NCBI RefSeq assembly: GCF_030272615.1
Contig: NC_081409.1
Coordinates: forward strand, 26,049,406-26,113,405
DNA: 64,000 nt
Direction: 5' to 3'
From: Cryptomeria japonica
Taxonomy: Eukaryota; Streptophyta; Pinopsida; Cupressales; Cupressaceae
In this document: positions 23,483-38,400 of the stretch, piece by piece
How positions within the stretch are numbered: position 1 is the first letter of the stretch
Layout of the letters: each line of letters opens with the position of its first letter
Made by a program: the position numbers and the translations under genes
The notes under the pieces: model-generated
Seen by the model: only the letters and a program-made list of their open reading frames with translations
Database searches by the model: none
Told to the model about the DNA's origin: nothing

Positions 23483-26400
23483 CTGCCAAAAGAAACACAA
23501 GATCAGAACTCTTTTAGAAAGAAGATATACTTACTAGTTATCATGGAGAAAAGGGATCAGATGGGAGAACTCATAAGGAAATTATTCAAATTTTATGCTG
23601 CTAAGTGGATAAATTTCACTATTAAGTTTTCCAATAGAAACTTGGCAAATTTCTGCATATATTTCAACTTCTATCAAGCCTTGTCATTAGACTCTAATAT
23701 AAAGAGCCTTTCTATTAGACATTAACCCACAAGTTATTATTAAGAAATATCAAGATCAGAAGAAATTTAAACAAAATTATCATTTATTTTTTTTAAATAT
23801 TATATTGGTCTATACACTCCAAGATTATACCTCTTACGCCCAAGTTCACGGATTTGTGCCGCAAGGTGCTTAAGAGGATCCGAAATTTTGGCAGCATTCA
23901 AAGATATCCATTTGTCCATTTGTGGAGCTCCAGATGGCACCCAAGCTATTTTGCTTGGATGACAAACCTGCCGAGGATAAGAGGCACGATATAATATTGC
24001 CGAAAGGGAAAGGTATACAAGCCTCTCTCTAAGCTCATGCTCACTGCTGTGTAGTAACTTGATCCAAGCTTTTGATTTCTCACGTGCATCAAAAATTTCT
24101 TTCTTTTCAACCTCGCATACTCCAGAATTCAGGGATTCTAAATTGATGCCTGCAAGCAACAAGCGTCTGCAGATCACATCTAATAAATGTATGCGTCGAC
24201 AGCTGACCTTTGATAATAGCCTTGGTAAATGAATTAGACATCTTTCCAAAGTACATGCCTGTCGACTTCCTGAAAACCAGCTGGAAAACCATTTAGAGAG
24301 TATTGTTTCAAAAAAATCCACTGCCAGAACCTTCAAGGCCAATAATGCCATCAGAATATCCCAAAGAACTAGTGGTCTTGTCACATCTTCAAACTGCTTT
24401 AGAGACCACAGAATGTTGGATTCCCAGCAAACCACATCCTTCTCTGAAAAGCCACCATATGTTTCAGATCTGCATTCTGATAATTTTCCCAGTGACGATT
24501 TCAGCTGCTGCCCACCCACCCAGAAGAATTCCACAGCTGCCTTCTGGGACCTAAGACAAACCAATAACTCTTAAGCATTATAGCCTCTTTTTGGCAAAAA
24601 ATATCATCCAATCAATTGCAATATACTAGTGGCAGAACTAAAATTAACACCTCAGGTACCTAATATACAACTGCTGGTCTGAGGATAACATTAAATGTTA
24701 TGTAAAAGATTCCTCCTGCTACACGAAATGTTTATTTCCTTACCTTGATTGATACATGGGGTCCACTAAATCAGTATCAATACTCCTCACCTGAAAGGCA
24801 AATCCAAGAACATAAGGGTATATAAGATAAATGCACAGCAATTTTATCACTCTTTTAGAAGCTCTATCCAAAACAGAGAACAGCTCCTAATATCTATAAT
24901 CTAACTTGGAAGAACCGCACTACTATCATTATGGACTTTTGATAAAAATGTAAAGAATGGCATTCCCTTACTGCAACATTAAAAGATATGAAATAAGAAA
25001 AAAAATTATAGTAATTTGACAGCAGACATGGTTTAACAGAAAGCATAAATGTAGTTGGCTGCATGTTATGGTTGACATAAAACTGTTAAGGTGAATGTTT
25101 CTACACTTACTACAGATCTGAGAGAAAAATATTTAAAGAAATCATACAAAGTTGAAACTTTAAAACTAGATAAACCCTCCCATCCAAAAACTTTCAATAA
25201 ACAATAGAGATCCTGAATTAATATAAAAAATTTGTTTTAAAAAAAGAATTCAGGATTACAGCTTTGACAATTGACTACTTGACTTGCAAGTGTTCACACC
25301 CACCAAGTGAGAAACTTACTGAGTACATGAAAATTGAAGCATACAAAAACAAGTTAAAGCAATATTACCTATCCTACTCTCAATCTATGCAACACTTGGG
25401 TAAAGCAAAAGAGTTAACATTGATGACAACAAAATGAAAGCTGAGAAGCTCAACAACAACTCCACGAGAACTGGTGCAATCTTCCAGGGATTATGCAAAA
25501 AGTTTTCATATCACAATGAACACCATCATAATGAACAATATACATTCCATGATAGAAGTTAAGCATCCATAGAAAAAGGGCTCAGGCTAACTTTGCATTG
25601 CAAATAGAAACCATCTAAGTGCAAAAAGTATGAAACATTGAAATTCATCAAACATTGTCACATTCTCCATTAACATCAATGCACTTCTAACAACTTGAGA
25701 AATCGAAGGGACACAATGCAATAAGTTGAAATAAACATGAATCCACCATATCTTCAATGAAATCAAATTTTATTTCTCCAAGTCTTACAACAATGTCTTC
25801 TCCTTCTCTTACTCTACTTCTACTCTAAGGAGCAAGAGCTCTCTATTTCTAATGAGCTATCTAATGATTTACAAATGAGAAGGCATGGGCCTTTTATAGA
25901 GACCCTCCCACAAATGAATGGCCAAGATTGATTTGAAATCAAGGGCCAAGATTACAAGATGGAACCCTAATTAGGGTTTTACTAACAATAGCTTCTATGG
26001 CACAGAAAAGTGGGGCCAAGTCGACCAATGAGAAAATTCATTTGGGGACAACTCGTCCTTCTTTCAAATATAAACCAATAATAAATTATTATCAGCACCT
26101 TCTAGAAGCTCTCTTGTATAAGTCGGGTTCATTGAATTTAGTCACATCAACTTGGAGACATTTAATTGGCTGAAGAAGGTGATGTAGCACCACCTTAGCA
26201 TGTTGGATGCCATGTAGACTTGATAACTCATCACGAAGAATATTCCATTTTGACTGATTGTGATGGAGTATATTCCCCAATCGCATCATCTGGACCAAGG
26301 TTCTAACTCTGATCAACTCTTCTGAAATTATCCTTGATCATTTTCTTCTTTCCACGTACTTGGATTCGGGAAGTCACCTTCTTGGAATGGACTGGACTCC

Positions 26401-29400
26401 CTTGTCAAGGATTCTGTCATTCTTGAAATCTTTCACACTTGAACTTTTTTGAACTTTGATTTTGGATTTCTAGAGGAAATTCTTCCTTCTACATTTCTAC
26501 TTGAACTTTGATCTTTGAGGTCTCAAACCTTGAATGCCTTGAACTGGATTGATGCCCCTTTTCGCCCTTTGACTTGCCAAATGCCATATTTTATCAGACA
26601 TTGAATTCCATGCCTCATGTCATTTGTCCACCTTGGGTGCATATGAGACAAGTGGAGGGATTATGAGTTTTGGTGCCAATTTTCATGACGAAGGACTCTT
26701 TCCTAGAGCGCACATGAGATGAGTAGGAAATTTTCTCCTTGCCTTGGTTAATTTTCCATGCCCTGAGTGCTTGAGGGCATATCAAACCTAGAGAAGGATT
26801 TCTTTCATACTTAGCCAAATTTGTTCATTCCATGCCATCCTGAGGTTGGTCGCATTCCAAAGGGATAAGAGGAATTTCCAATGCCTTAGCCAAATTTCAT
26901 CATTCCCATGTCTACAGAATTCTTAAGCACACTTGAAGAGGGAAGGAGGAATTCATTCAATGCCTTAACCAATTTCTTGAGTCTCCATATTTGAGGAATG
27001 CTTGGGCACTACTGGAGAGGGAAGGAGGAATTCTTTCAATTCCTTAGTCGTTTTTCACACCTTCCAAGATTCCTAGCATGCTTGGGCAGATTTTAGGCAT
27101 GGTGAATGATTTTTTTTCTCATGGAAATTCCTCCTTGGTGCACTTTGATGCTTGTGGAGGCTTTTTGTTCTTGTGGAAAATTCATCCTCAGAGGAGAATT
27201 TGCACTTCTAGTCGCACTTTTGCTTGGAGGAAGGATTTTTTGTTCTCGTGGAAAATTCCTCCTTGGAGGAGAATTTGCACTTCTAGGTGGCATTTGCTTG
27301 GAGGAAGGATTTTTTGTTCTCGCGGAAAATTCCTCGAAGGAGAATTTGCACTTCTAGGTGCACTTTTGCTTGGAGGAAGGGATTTTTGTTCTCGTAGAAA
27401 ATTCCTCCTCAGAGGAGAATTTGCACTCCTTGGCACACTTTTGGCTTGGAGAAGGACTTTTCCTTTTCGCCAAATTCCTCCTTCAATGAGAATTTCCACT
27501 CTTGGGCACAGTTATGGCTTTGGAGGATTTTTCCTCTCCGCCAAATTCCTCCTTCGATGAGAATTTCCACTCTTGGGCACAGTTTTGGCTTGGAGGAGGA
27601 TTTTTCTCCTACACCTATTCCTTTCATTCTCTACATTTCATCTTCGTTCTACTCGACTTGAATCTAGATACTTGCTCCATTTATAGTCAACGATCACATG
27701 TTGCTAAAAATAAGAACTACTAAAAATAGAAAGTTTTGTCCAAATGCAAAATTAGGCCAATCAGGGAGACAATGAAATTTCCTAAAAATAGACATTCTAG
27801 AAATAGACACTACTAAAAATAGAAAGTTTGTCAGAAACACTCAAAATCATCAGTGCTAGGCTTTTCAAAACATTTTCCCATATTCAAATTTCACCAAAGA
27901 TCAAAATCCAAACTGACAAGACCTCAAAGCAAACTCCTAGGTTGGGAAGACGACATTGACTGCAAAAGACTTAGCTTATTCGGCGAAGAAAAGGGGGTCC
28001 CCATTTGCAATGGGGTGATTTGTGAAAACATCACAACATCTAGCACTAGCCCGAATAAATGTTCCTGAAAATTTCAAAGATAAAAACCAATCCATACCCA
28101 GAAACTTTGGAAAAGTCCATCCAACCCATCAAAAGTTTAGGATGCAGGCTAGAAAAGGGAGAAGAGTCAAGTATTGGATCAAAACCTCTTCATCCATGAT
28201 TATCTAGGCCTGTGCAAATAAATTGATTACGGTTCATAAGACCATTAAGACCCCTCATATCCATCATGGTTAGCTATGTAGATTTCTTAACTCCAAAAGC
28301 ATCCTGCACATTGCCTTGCTGCTAGCCAGGTGTCTATAGCCCGGACAAGGTTGTCGCTATAATTCTCATGAAGAATGCTCTACCTCCGACAAATTATTCT
28401 TTTGAACACCTGTAGAGATGTCTGTATCTTCCCAAAGCAAATTATTTGATCCTTTTTATCTTATCCTCTCCTCCTCTTTTTTTCCCTTCTCTCTTGGCAA
28501 GTAAACAATGAAGCTCACAAAGGGTTTAACAATTACAGTTGCGTTGAAGCAAGATTTAAAGTTTTTTTCCACTAAGGAATCATAATGACCTAGAGCAATT
28601 AATAATGTTTGAAACATATAGTAATCATAGAATTCAAATGTTAAGACACAATGAATGATTAAACTTCTAGGTCGAGGAAAGGTCCTAACCAAATGATAAA
28701 GTAGGAAAAGAAAAACCTCAAATTCTAAAGCACTTCACAAATAGTTATCCAAGAAATGGACTGAACATAACTAAATACAAATGTTAGAGTGTGCTTATGT
28801 ACCGCCTTTCTCACGAAATGGGAACCCTCTAAAGCAAACCTAAACTGAAAGGAAACCTACTCTAACAAAACAAAAATTTTGAAAAAGCAAGACTCAAAAG
28901 ATCTAAATATATGCATGGCCTGACATGATATTTTAGGATGTGCAAGAGCAACATAGCAATGGTTACAATCCGAAGTCTTAAAAATTCATCTTTGAACTCT
29001 GAGAAATAGTCCTTCCTATTACAACTTTCATGTGTAATCGAAATTTCTGGAAAAATTATTAATTAGGGCAACTCATTTGGACCATGACTAATCCATAAAC
29101 AAGTTATTCCTGGACCTCCATAATCAAAATCGTAACTTTCAAAGTCAAGGGTAAGGAAAGAGACAACTTGGCGGCCTTCATCCTCGGGTAGGAATTCATC
29201 AAGAGGTCAAAGTTGGTGGTATACCATCCTACTTGCATTTGAAATATGCAGATAGGGATCACACTCAATGGCGGGCAAGCCAAGTTGTGAGCTATATTTG
29301 AAAGGGAAATTGGAAATGTGGGACATTTCTCCAGCAAACTCCTTTTGAATATTTGATAACAAGTTGATCCCCAACCCGAATTGCCCTTCATTCTTTACTT

Positions 29401-32400
29401 CTATCACTGCAACTTGTTCGTCGATCGGCATCTTACGCATCTCAATTTCATTTAGCAATTCTTCCTGGATCTTGAGTAGGGGATTGAGCACCAACCCGAA
29501 TTGTATTTCATACTTTGCTTCCATCTCAGCGGCCCACTGACTATTACATATTCCTTCTTGCCTCAAGCTACTTATCATTTCTCCCATCTTGTGCATGCAT
29601 GATTGAACTTCTTCATCAAGGATTACTCCTTTTGGATACTTCTTCCATTGCAAGATCAAACGTCGATCAAAATTTTCTCCATCAAAATTTTCTCCTTCAT
29701 GAGAGAGGTACTAAAACGGTTCTCTATGTCTTGTAGTTGTCTTTCTTCACTTGCAACGACGATTTGATCCCCGTGTGTTGATGCTTCCAAGCGTTGAATA
29801 TGACTTGTCATTTCTTGAAGGTCTTCTATGGCTTCTTTGATCTTGACTCCAACATCTTCTTCCGATGTGATGCACGAAAAGTTGTCCCCCACTTGAATGC
29901 TAGGATCATTGGATTCAGTTGTGCAATCTCTTTGTAATTCATGTCCATTAATAGTGTTGCAATGTTTTGTTCTTGCAATGATGCCGAGTTCATTTGTTCA
30001 TGATAGACACTCCAGATTCTATCTGTAATGCATTCCTTTGTAGGCTCTAATAATCTGAACTAACATCTGACCTAGTCGATAGCCTCTTCACATATTGGAG
30101 CCTTGGACAAGTGAATTCTGAGTGAGGTGCATTGTGAATCCCACAACAACGGGGAAGCAACACTCCTTCAAGTCATAGATTACCAATCTCAATCTGACTC
30201 TGGATCCTTGACTTGAATCTTGAGAAAGGATCATTTCCATTGCAATTATCATCAAACAATATGCACAATTCTGGCTTTGGAATATCCCGAAAGAAGATCT
30301 TCCCCTGCAACATTAGTTCCATCCTTGATAAGAAGGCCAAGCAATTCATCTCCTCATGCTTGGTAGTCTCACGAATCCAGCACCATTAGGTTCATGTGTG
30401 CGAATTTAAATTAAATTTAATTCACTAATGAAAGAAAATGGAAAAGGCAATTAAATAAATAGTTAAATTTATATAATTTTTGAAAAGGGGATATGACAGT
30501 TATGCAAATAATATTTAGATTCATTTACCTAAGGTGGACATTAGAAGAAGGATGATTAAGTGATTTTAGGCTAGAAGCAGGATTGGGTGAATATGTTGGA
30601 ATATTACCTCATCTTATAGTTTAGTATATAGAGATTATATAATAAATAATAAATTAATATGTAATTGTTAATTTATAATAATGCAGGTTAGGTAATATTT
30701 AAAATAACTAATAAAATAATAATTTGGCAGTTATTCCCATAGGTAGTTTGGGAATTTCACGAGAATGCAATGCTTTATAAGAATTTGTATCATTCTATGT
30801 AATTAATCTAACTTCAATCAAATTAATATTCTATGTTTTTATGCGTTATAATGGTTTAGTTTTTCCCTAAGTTACCAGAATCACCCTAGCAGCCTTGGAA
30901 TCGGGTCCTGATTCCTTACGGGTCTTGGTCCAAGCCTAGTCCCCAGTGGATTCCGCCCGGGTTCCTCCTAGGCGGCTGGGTCCTTTATGGGTCCTGCAAA
31001 TCAGCCAATGTCAAAATCGGCACTCCATCAACTTTTCTATTGGTTTCCTATTTTCTGAAAATGTGTCACAATAGAAATTAAAAGTAGATTCAGTTTGGAA
31101 TTCAATAGGTTTTTGAGAGTCTGGGTCCATGCCAGTGCCAATGTCTCCTTGATTAGATATGCAGAGTGAGGAGATGTTGTTGATGCAGATGTAGATAGAC
31201 ATACCCTCTTTTCATTATTGCAGTCGGTCCCACAGATTACTCATTAACATTATAACTCCGTAGTCTCTCTAGATTACTTTTGTTTCTCACATGATAGTAG
31301 AAATATAATGAAAACACCCCAAAAACTATGCATATAGCCTAATGTATAGTTTATTAATTATATTATCAATAATGGTAGTGATAATTTATATAATTATATT
31401 TTATAATTTTGATGTTTGAACATATATATAATATATATATATATGGATGTACCCATACCCGTACCCAAGGAAAAAAAAATTGCCGATTCGGTACCCGAAT
31501 CAGTAACTTAGGTTTTTCAAGCATTTTATATGCTCTACCATTTCAATATGGTATCAGAGCACAGAAGAAGTTAAGCAAGATAAGAAACGCTGATATTATT
31601 AATTTGTATGAAGCAGTATAAAATTGTTACAGATGCATTTGCTGGCCACTCTAATCTGTTGACAGGTGTTTTAATTATTTGCTGGGTATTTCACATCTTT
31701 GTTGAACATTTAAATCACTTTTTGGCTGCCAAAAAATGTTTTGCTGAAGTTTAAAACATGTGTTGGGCATTTAAAACTTTCTGTTGGGCTTTTAAACTCA
31801 TGTTGGGTAGTCAAAATCTAATGTAAGGTCTTCAAATCTCTTGCTGGCTGCTTGAATCGTTGAGTATGTTAATTTTGTTTCCAAATAAAAATCAGTCATC
31901 AAAGGTGCAAATTTGTTCCAATTCAATGACATTTGATGATCCATTTTATAATCTTGGCAAGAGAAAAAGAAGCACAGAATTTTGGAGGTGAAATAAAGTG
32001 TGAAGAGAAGCTGTTGTGTACAAGAAGAGAAGCCTATTCTGGAAGAAAATAACCATGGTAAGATTTGAGTAATGCAAAAGTCTGCCAAAACTCTAAATTT
32101 TTATCTTGCTCTCTACATTAAAAAAAAGTGCAGAAGGTTAAAAGGTCTCCTGCACCACTAGCATGGTTTGACATAAGGAGAGCCAAGGACAGCAGAAAAG
32201 ACACAAACCCTAGCATAGCCAAACACCCCTTACTCACAAGTTTTTGAACTATGGTTGCTAGGCATACATGCATCTAGACAGTATTAGGTCTTCAAAGTTC
32301 ACCTATATGCTGTTTTTCTTCATATAAAATTGTAGACAGATAACTCAAAACAAATATTCTTTCACATATTACTAAAATGTAGAAACTTTGTCACCTCAAA

Positions 32401-35400
32401 AATGCATGTTTCTTGGTCTAGGAAAAACTAACACGACTTGTATTGCATAGAGATTAAGCCATTAAAGTGAAAACACCACAATTTGTAGATTGCACAATAC
32501 CAAGAATACCATTTTTGCATGAAAAGCAAGCATTGTAACTTTTGGGCCCTGGTCCCAAACAGCAATGTTATAACTTATTGACATCAGAGTACGTCAGTAA
32601 TTACTTGAAGTGACACACTTATGAATTGACCAATTAAAGATATTATAATGACTTCTGGTGGCAGAATTTGTCTATGCTTGTAAAGATTGTTATGATGATA
32701 TATTTGGAGCTTGTACTGATCTTGGTTTTTAATTAACAAGGACAGTAAAAGGTTTGGCCCTGGTACTATTCTTCATTCCAAAAGGTAATAAATATACAGA
32801 TTATAAGAGCTACATTTATGAATAACACAACTACATTATAACAGCATAGAAGAAAAATGAGAATGCGACTTACAACAGCTATAACCAAATTTCCTGGTGA
32901 AATAGCCAAGCCATAGCAACAATCAAACACATATGATGGAAGCTGTGAAAACACACACAAAACAAAAGTGGAAAAAATCTTTTTAGTTTCCCATTTTATT
33001 GGAGAAGAAATGAAAATGCAAAATATATAATTAATTGCAATGATAATGTTCTTACATGTATAGAATTTTTTGAATTTTCTGAAGCCGGACCAGGAGAACT
33101 CTCAGGAAAAGGCACTGGAAAAAGAGAGCTCCCATGAATGATCCAACTGCGGACAGAATTATCCTACATGAAACATTTGCCCAAGTTAGATTAAACTAGA
33201 CTGTCCATACTGATGAGTACATAAACCACAAAAAACTAAATGCAGAACATTTCACATCTTATCATCGCCTCGAAATAGCAACAATTGTGGATCTATTTCC
33301 CACAAGTAACTTTTACAATAGAAAGCAGTAATTTGATAATATCTTAGATTCACAGTATGAATCTACTCTTTAACAAGACATGCACAAATATTTGTCTGAT
33401 AGAAGCAAAATAATTAATCCCAACTAAACTTTTATACCTCATATAAATCACTCTTACTGTACACAACAAATCCACACAGAATGAATTATTCATTCATGAG
33501 AAAAATCCAAGCACAAATAGAATTAGCATAAGACAAGAATAGGTAATTAAACTCTAAAATCCTAATTCTCATACATACTTCAATTTCAATTATCTATCCT
33601 AGCTAGGAAAAAACTCGATGGGTGGAGCTCTGCAACCAAGGACAAATACAAACGGTCCTTAGCGGTAGGTCGGCTCTCCGTCCAGGGGGTCCCAAACCTA
33701 GTGGGAAGCCCCCGCATTTACTCCTACTCGTGCCTCCATTAATGGAGAAGAATAGCGATGGGGTTGGAATTAATACCAACCAAAGCAATAACGGTGGGAA
33801 AAAAACATTCCGCCGAGCCATTCAAGGGCTCTGCACGACATTCCCAGACGAGGAGAAATTCGAACCAGAGGTCCCTCATGATGCAGCAGCAAGCCAAGCC
33901 CGCGAAGAAGGTGAGGTTGCCTCGGCTTCAAGAGTTGTCATTAAACCTAATTCTTCCATGACTGATTGCATTTCTAAGGAAATTTCTAGGCATAGGGATT
34001 TTGCGATTTTTTTAGCAGCCCTTGATGTAGATAGGATGTCGTCTAGACAGTATTTGAATAGATGGTTTCAAGATACTTGGTGTACAAAACTTGGCATTCA
34101 TTTTTCTTTCTGTAGAATGTTGCAAAAAGGGTTATTCCTTATTTTTTTTAATGATAAAGAAACACAGAGGAAAGTTATCGATAAACAATTTTGGAATGTA
34201 GGAAATGCTTGTTTTAGGGCCGTTCCTTGGACCCCCCTTGCATGTAACGAGGAAATCATGGCACTCTCTAACCCTAAATGGGTAGTTATTAAAAATGATC
34301 CCCCATTCTTATGGAACTGTATCACAAAAATTACCGAACCTCTAGGCAAAGTAATTAAAATTGACTCTTCTGCTGCCTTATTACCCCATATGGATGCGAG
34401 GGTACTCATTGCTTTCAATCCTGGCTCGACTTTCCCCTTTGGAATAGATATATGTACTGAAAACCAATTATTTTCATGTCCCTTAGAGTATTTGGGGGGA
34501 ATTAATGCATGTCATAAATGCAGAAGAAGTGGGCATTTCCTTAAAAATTGCCCTCTAATAGGAGGGAAAAATGTTACCTCTTCCAAGAGGACCTCTGTTC
34601 GAACCCATCTACACTCGGCCTCGGAAGACCCCTTGAACCCTAAGAAGACTGGCCCTACTCCCCACCCAGTACACCCTGAACCTTCATCTCTCAACCCATC
34701 CATCAATACACAGCCTAACTCTACTGACCCGCCACCTCCACCCGAACCTGATCCCCCACCCTGTGGCCCACAAGATTGCCCTAATCCTTCCAGTGCTCCT
34801 CCCTCGATTGCCGAATCTTTACTCAAATATCAGATGGCCCTGAAAGAGGCTAATTTGGCTGCCAGTGACTCTAATCCACTGGAATCTGATGTAGCTAAAG
34901 TCTCCACTAATAAAGGTGGACCCAGAACTCAAAATGCACAACACATTGTCCTGGAAAAATTGAAAATGGTTGCAAATCACAGAAAACAACTTGAATTATC
35001 AATAAGTAACCAAAAAAAGGAGATTGAATCCTTTACCATGCCCTTCCTCCAAGAGTTGATCGAAGGGGAGGATGGTGGTGCTCATGATACCACCAATGCT
35101 ACTGGTGTTGTTAGTCAATCCCCTCGGGGGTCTGAATGTAGGGGTAAATACGACCTTCTTGGGGAGATGAGCATTCCTCCAATATCAAATACTCCCTTGG
35201 AGATCGAGGATGGGGGTCAGGAAGCACCACACCCCACCAAACCTTTTGAGCTGACATCTGATAACATTGATGGGGAAATGGGGCTTACCATTCCCCCTTC
35301 CGACCAACCTCTAGAGAAAGATCATGGTACTGGACCTGGGTTAAAGTCTGACGAAGTTGTGATTACCAACAATGATGGGGATAATCCATTTTCCCTAGAT

Positions 35401-38400
35401 CTTAGAGCTTTTGATTTTGGAACTAATAATGGGGGAGAAGACCTAGCTGGAAATAAATCTAAGAAAAAAAGGAGGAAAAGATCTCCTAAGGCCGCTAAAG
35501 AGACTTCAGTTAGGAAGGACTCATTGGGACCTGAGCAGCTCTCTGAACTTAGGAAGAAAAGAGGTAGACCACTCTCAACAGTGGCCTTTGATGTCAGTCA
35601 CCTTTCTAAACCTGAGGAATGGCAAGTACTTCGAGGGGTTTAAATCCTTGGTGGACACTCCTGAATTAACCTCCTAATGTTGAAAACCATCTTGTGGAAC
35701 ATCATGGGACTTGAGGCCCCTGACAGAAAATATGTGGTCAAAAGATTTCTAAATATGCACAAGGACATCGATTGCCTTATGCTCCAAGAGCTAAAATTAG
35801 TGGGATTTACCCTAGAAGTTGGTCTAAAATCCATTTGGAGGGAGGCCACTCCCTTCTACACCAATCACCCTAAAGGAAAAGGTGGAGCTGCAATTTTATT
35901 AAACCCTAAATGGGCGAATAAGGTCACTAAATGGGGACAATCCCCTTGTGAAAGGGCAGTATGGGCTATCATACAAAATGACAATTCCACCTTTGGCATA
36001 TGCTCAATCTATGCCTCCAATGACTACAGAGAAAGAGGGGTTATGTGGGAATGGCTTGCAAATTTGGAAGACATCCCCTGGCTCTTGGGAGGAGACTTCA
36101 ACATGCTAATTAATGCACAAGATAAACAGGGAGGAAACAAGGTGGAGTGGAAAGGTGCTGAGAGAATACAGTGGGAAAGGATGGTTACCAAAGACTAATT
36201 GATCCTTTAGCAGGAAAGAAGGGAGAGTATAAATCAATATGGTACACCTGGTGTAATCACCAACAGTATAATAAGAGAGTCTATTGTAGACTTGATAGAT
36301 TTTATTTCAACAAAGACTTCTTCGAAACTATTAAAAATGAGGAAGGTATTCAATATGCTGTCATACCATATACACTATCAGATCATCATCCTATTATGGT
36401 TGGGTTAAAGATAACTGATAGTAGAGTGGCCCCACCAAACGCTAGTTCGAACTTTAGAATGAACACTAGTCTACTAATGGATGATGACCTGAAATGTGCC
36501 CTGTGTCTTGTCAGAATGTTTAATAAATACGGCAATAGCCAATTGTCCAACATTGACAAATGGAACTAGAATGTTAAAACCTAGACCTCACTCTGCCAGG
36601 CTGTGGGTAAAAAGAAGGCTAAGGATACTAGAGCCTCTAAATTAAAATTGCATAGTGCCCTCCAAGTGGCTGAGCTTGATCTTCAAGGGGATCCTGAGAA
36701 CGTATCACTCACCAATCAGCTTATTAAGGCCAAGACTGATCTTAGAAGATTGCAAAATCAGAAAATCAAAGGCTGCAGAACTAGGGCTAAATTAAATTGG
36801 TTAGATACTAGAGATCGAAGTTCTAAATTCTTCTTCCAACTTCTTAAAATGAAACAAGCAAGAGAGAAAATAGACACCATATGGGAGCAGAATAAGAACC
36901 TCTCTGAACCAACTGAAATTCTTGAGTGCTTTGCTCAGTTCTACAAGGATCTATTCTCTGCTGAACCAGTTAGGGTGGAACAGGAAAATGCTAGAAAGAT
37001 AGTCATGTCTTTGGTCCCCAAACTTATTGATAAGGAAGATAGTAGGATGCTTGAAATGGCTATTTCTAAAGAAGAAATCAGGAAAGCTATATTGGCCCTC
37101 AATAATGATAAATCCCCTGGCCCTGATGGGTTTCCAGTAGAATTCTATAAAGAAAATATTGAATGGATTGTTCATGACCTTCACTCTCTATACACTGAGG
37201 CTATACACATTGGATCCTTGGGAAAAAACATTAACCAAGGTCTGATCAAGCTTTTTCCTAAAGAAGGTGACAGAACCCTACTTAAAAACTGGAGGCCTAT
37301 TACACTGTTGAATGTGTCATACAAAATCTTAGCTAAGTTGACTGCATGCAGATTGGAGAAAATTCTGCCTAAGATTATCAGTACTACTCAAACAAGGTTT
37401 GTTAAAGGACAATATATACTGGAAAACCTAATTACCTGTTGGGAATCACTCCACTGGGCTAAGAAATCAGGACAAAATGGAGCCATGTTACTCATAGGCT
37501 TTGAGAAAGCCTATGATAGAATAGAATGGGAGTATATCATTCAAATGCTTCAATCATTAGGCTTCCCCCCTGGATTTTGTAAATTGGTCAAAACTCTATT
37601 ATGTGATGCCAATGCCTCTGTTGAAGTAAATGGGATAAGGTCTTCCAATTTTACACTAATTAGATCCATCAGGCAAGGATGTCCTCTAGCCCCAGCCCCA
37701 TTTGTCCTAGCTACTGATGCAATGTTCTACTTACTTAAGGACTCCTCTATCACTCCTCCTATTAGGGGTATATCCTTACCTAACAAAAAGGAAATCTGTA
37801 ATGTCCAATTTGCTGACGACACTGCAATATTAATTAAACTCGAGGAAGAAAACCTTGCTGCTCTGCTGAAAAATAATGATCTATTTTGCCTAGCTTCTGG
37901 CAGTAAGATTGCTATGCACAAATCCAATCTCCTTGGTTGGGATGACAACCCCCCGGGCTGGCTTTCAAAACTCTCTCTCAAATGGTTGGGCCCTACCCAG
38001 ATTGTAAAATACCTAGGTATCCCTTTCTTTGTTCTTTGAAATCTAAAAGAAATGTGGGAATGGGTAAAGAATGAGATTGATAAGAAGCTCTCCAAATGGA
38101 ACAGGAACTTTCTCTCCTTGGCTGGAAGATTTCAGGTGTGTCAAAAGATATTGGCATCATATAATATCTATTTCTCATCTGCTTGGCTATTTAGAAATTA
38201 CCAATTCAATAATGTCAAAAGCAGATTAGGGAATTCCTATGGTCAGATGGAAAGGGTACTAGGAAGCAGCATGCAGTGAAATGGGAGTGGTGCACCATGC
38301 ATAAACTATTTGGTGGGATGGGGTTGAAAGACCTGAAACTACAGGGCATTGCGCTCGCCTCCAAGTGGATTCTTAAGGCCATGGAAGGTAATGAGCCATG

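Larger units (their letters stand above)
24791..32873 (-). other. 8.1 kb intron of the host gene
   Basis: The intron runs from donor GCTGTT|GTAAG to acceptor CCTTTCAG between exons 8 and 9. Contents from low to high coordinates: plain intron to about 25300, an LTR-like block, a tandem array, an unidentified broken coding module, a candidate copia LTR, then plain intron. No host exon is needed here because flanking phases join exactly. Confidence 0.85.

Noticed and set aside
27078-27627. Glycine/arginine-rich repeat protein of 160 codons
   Set aside because: It is the translation of a tandem DNA array; the opposite strand is equally open.
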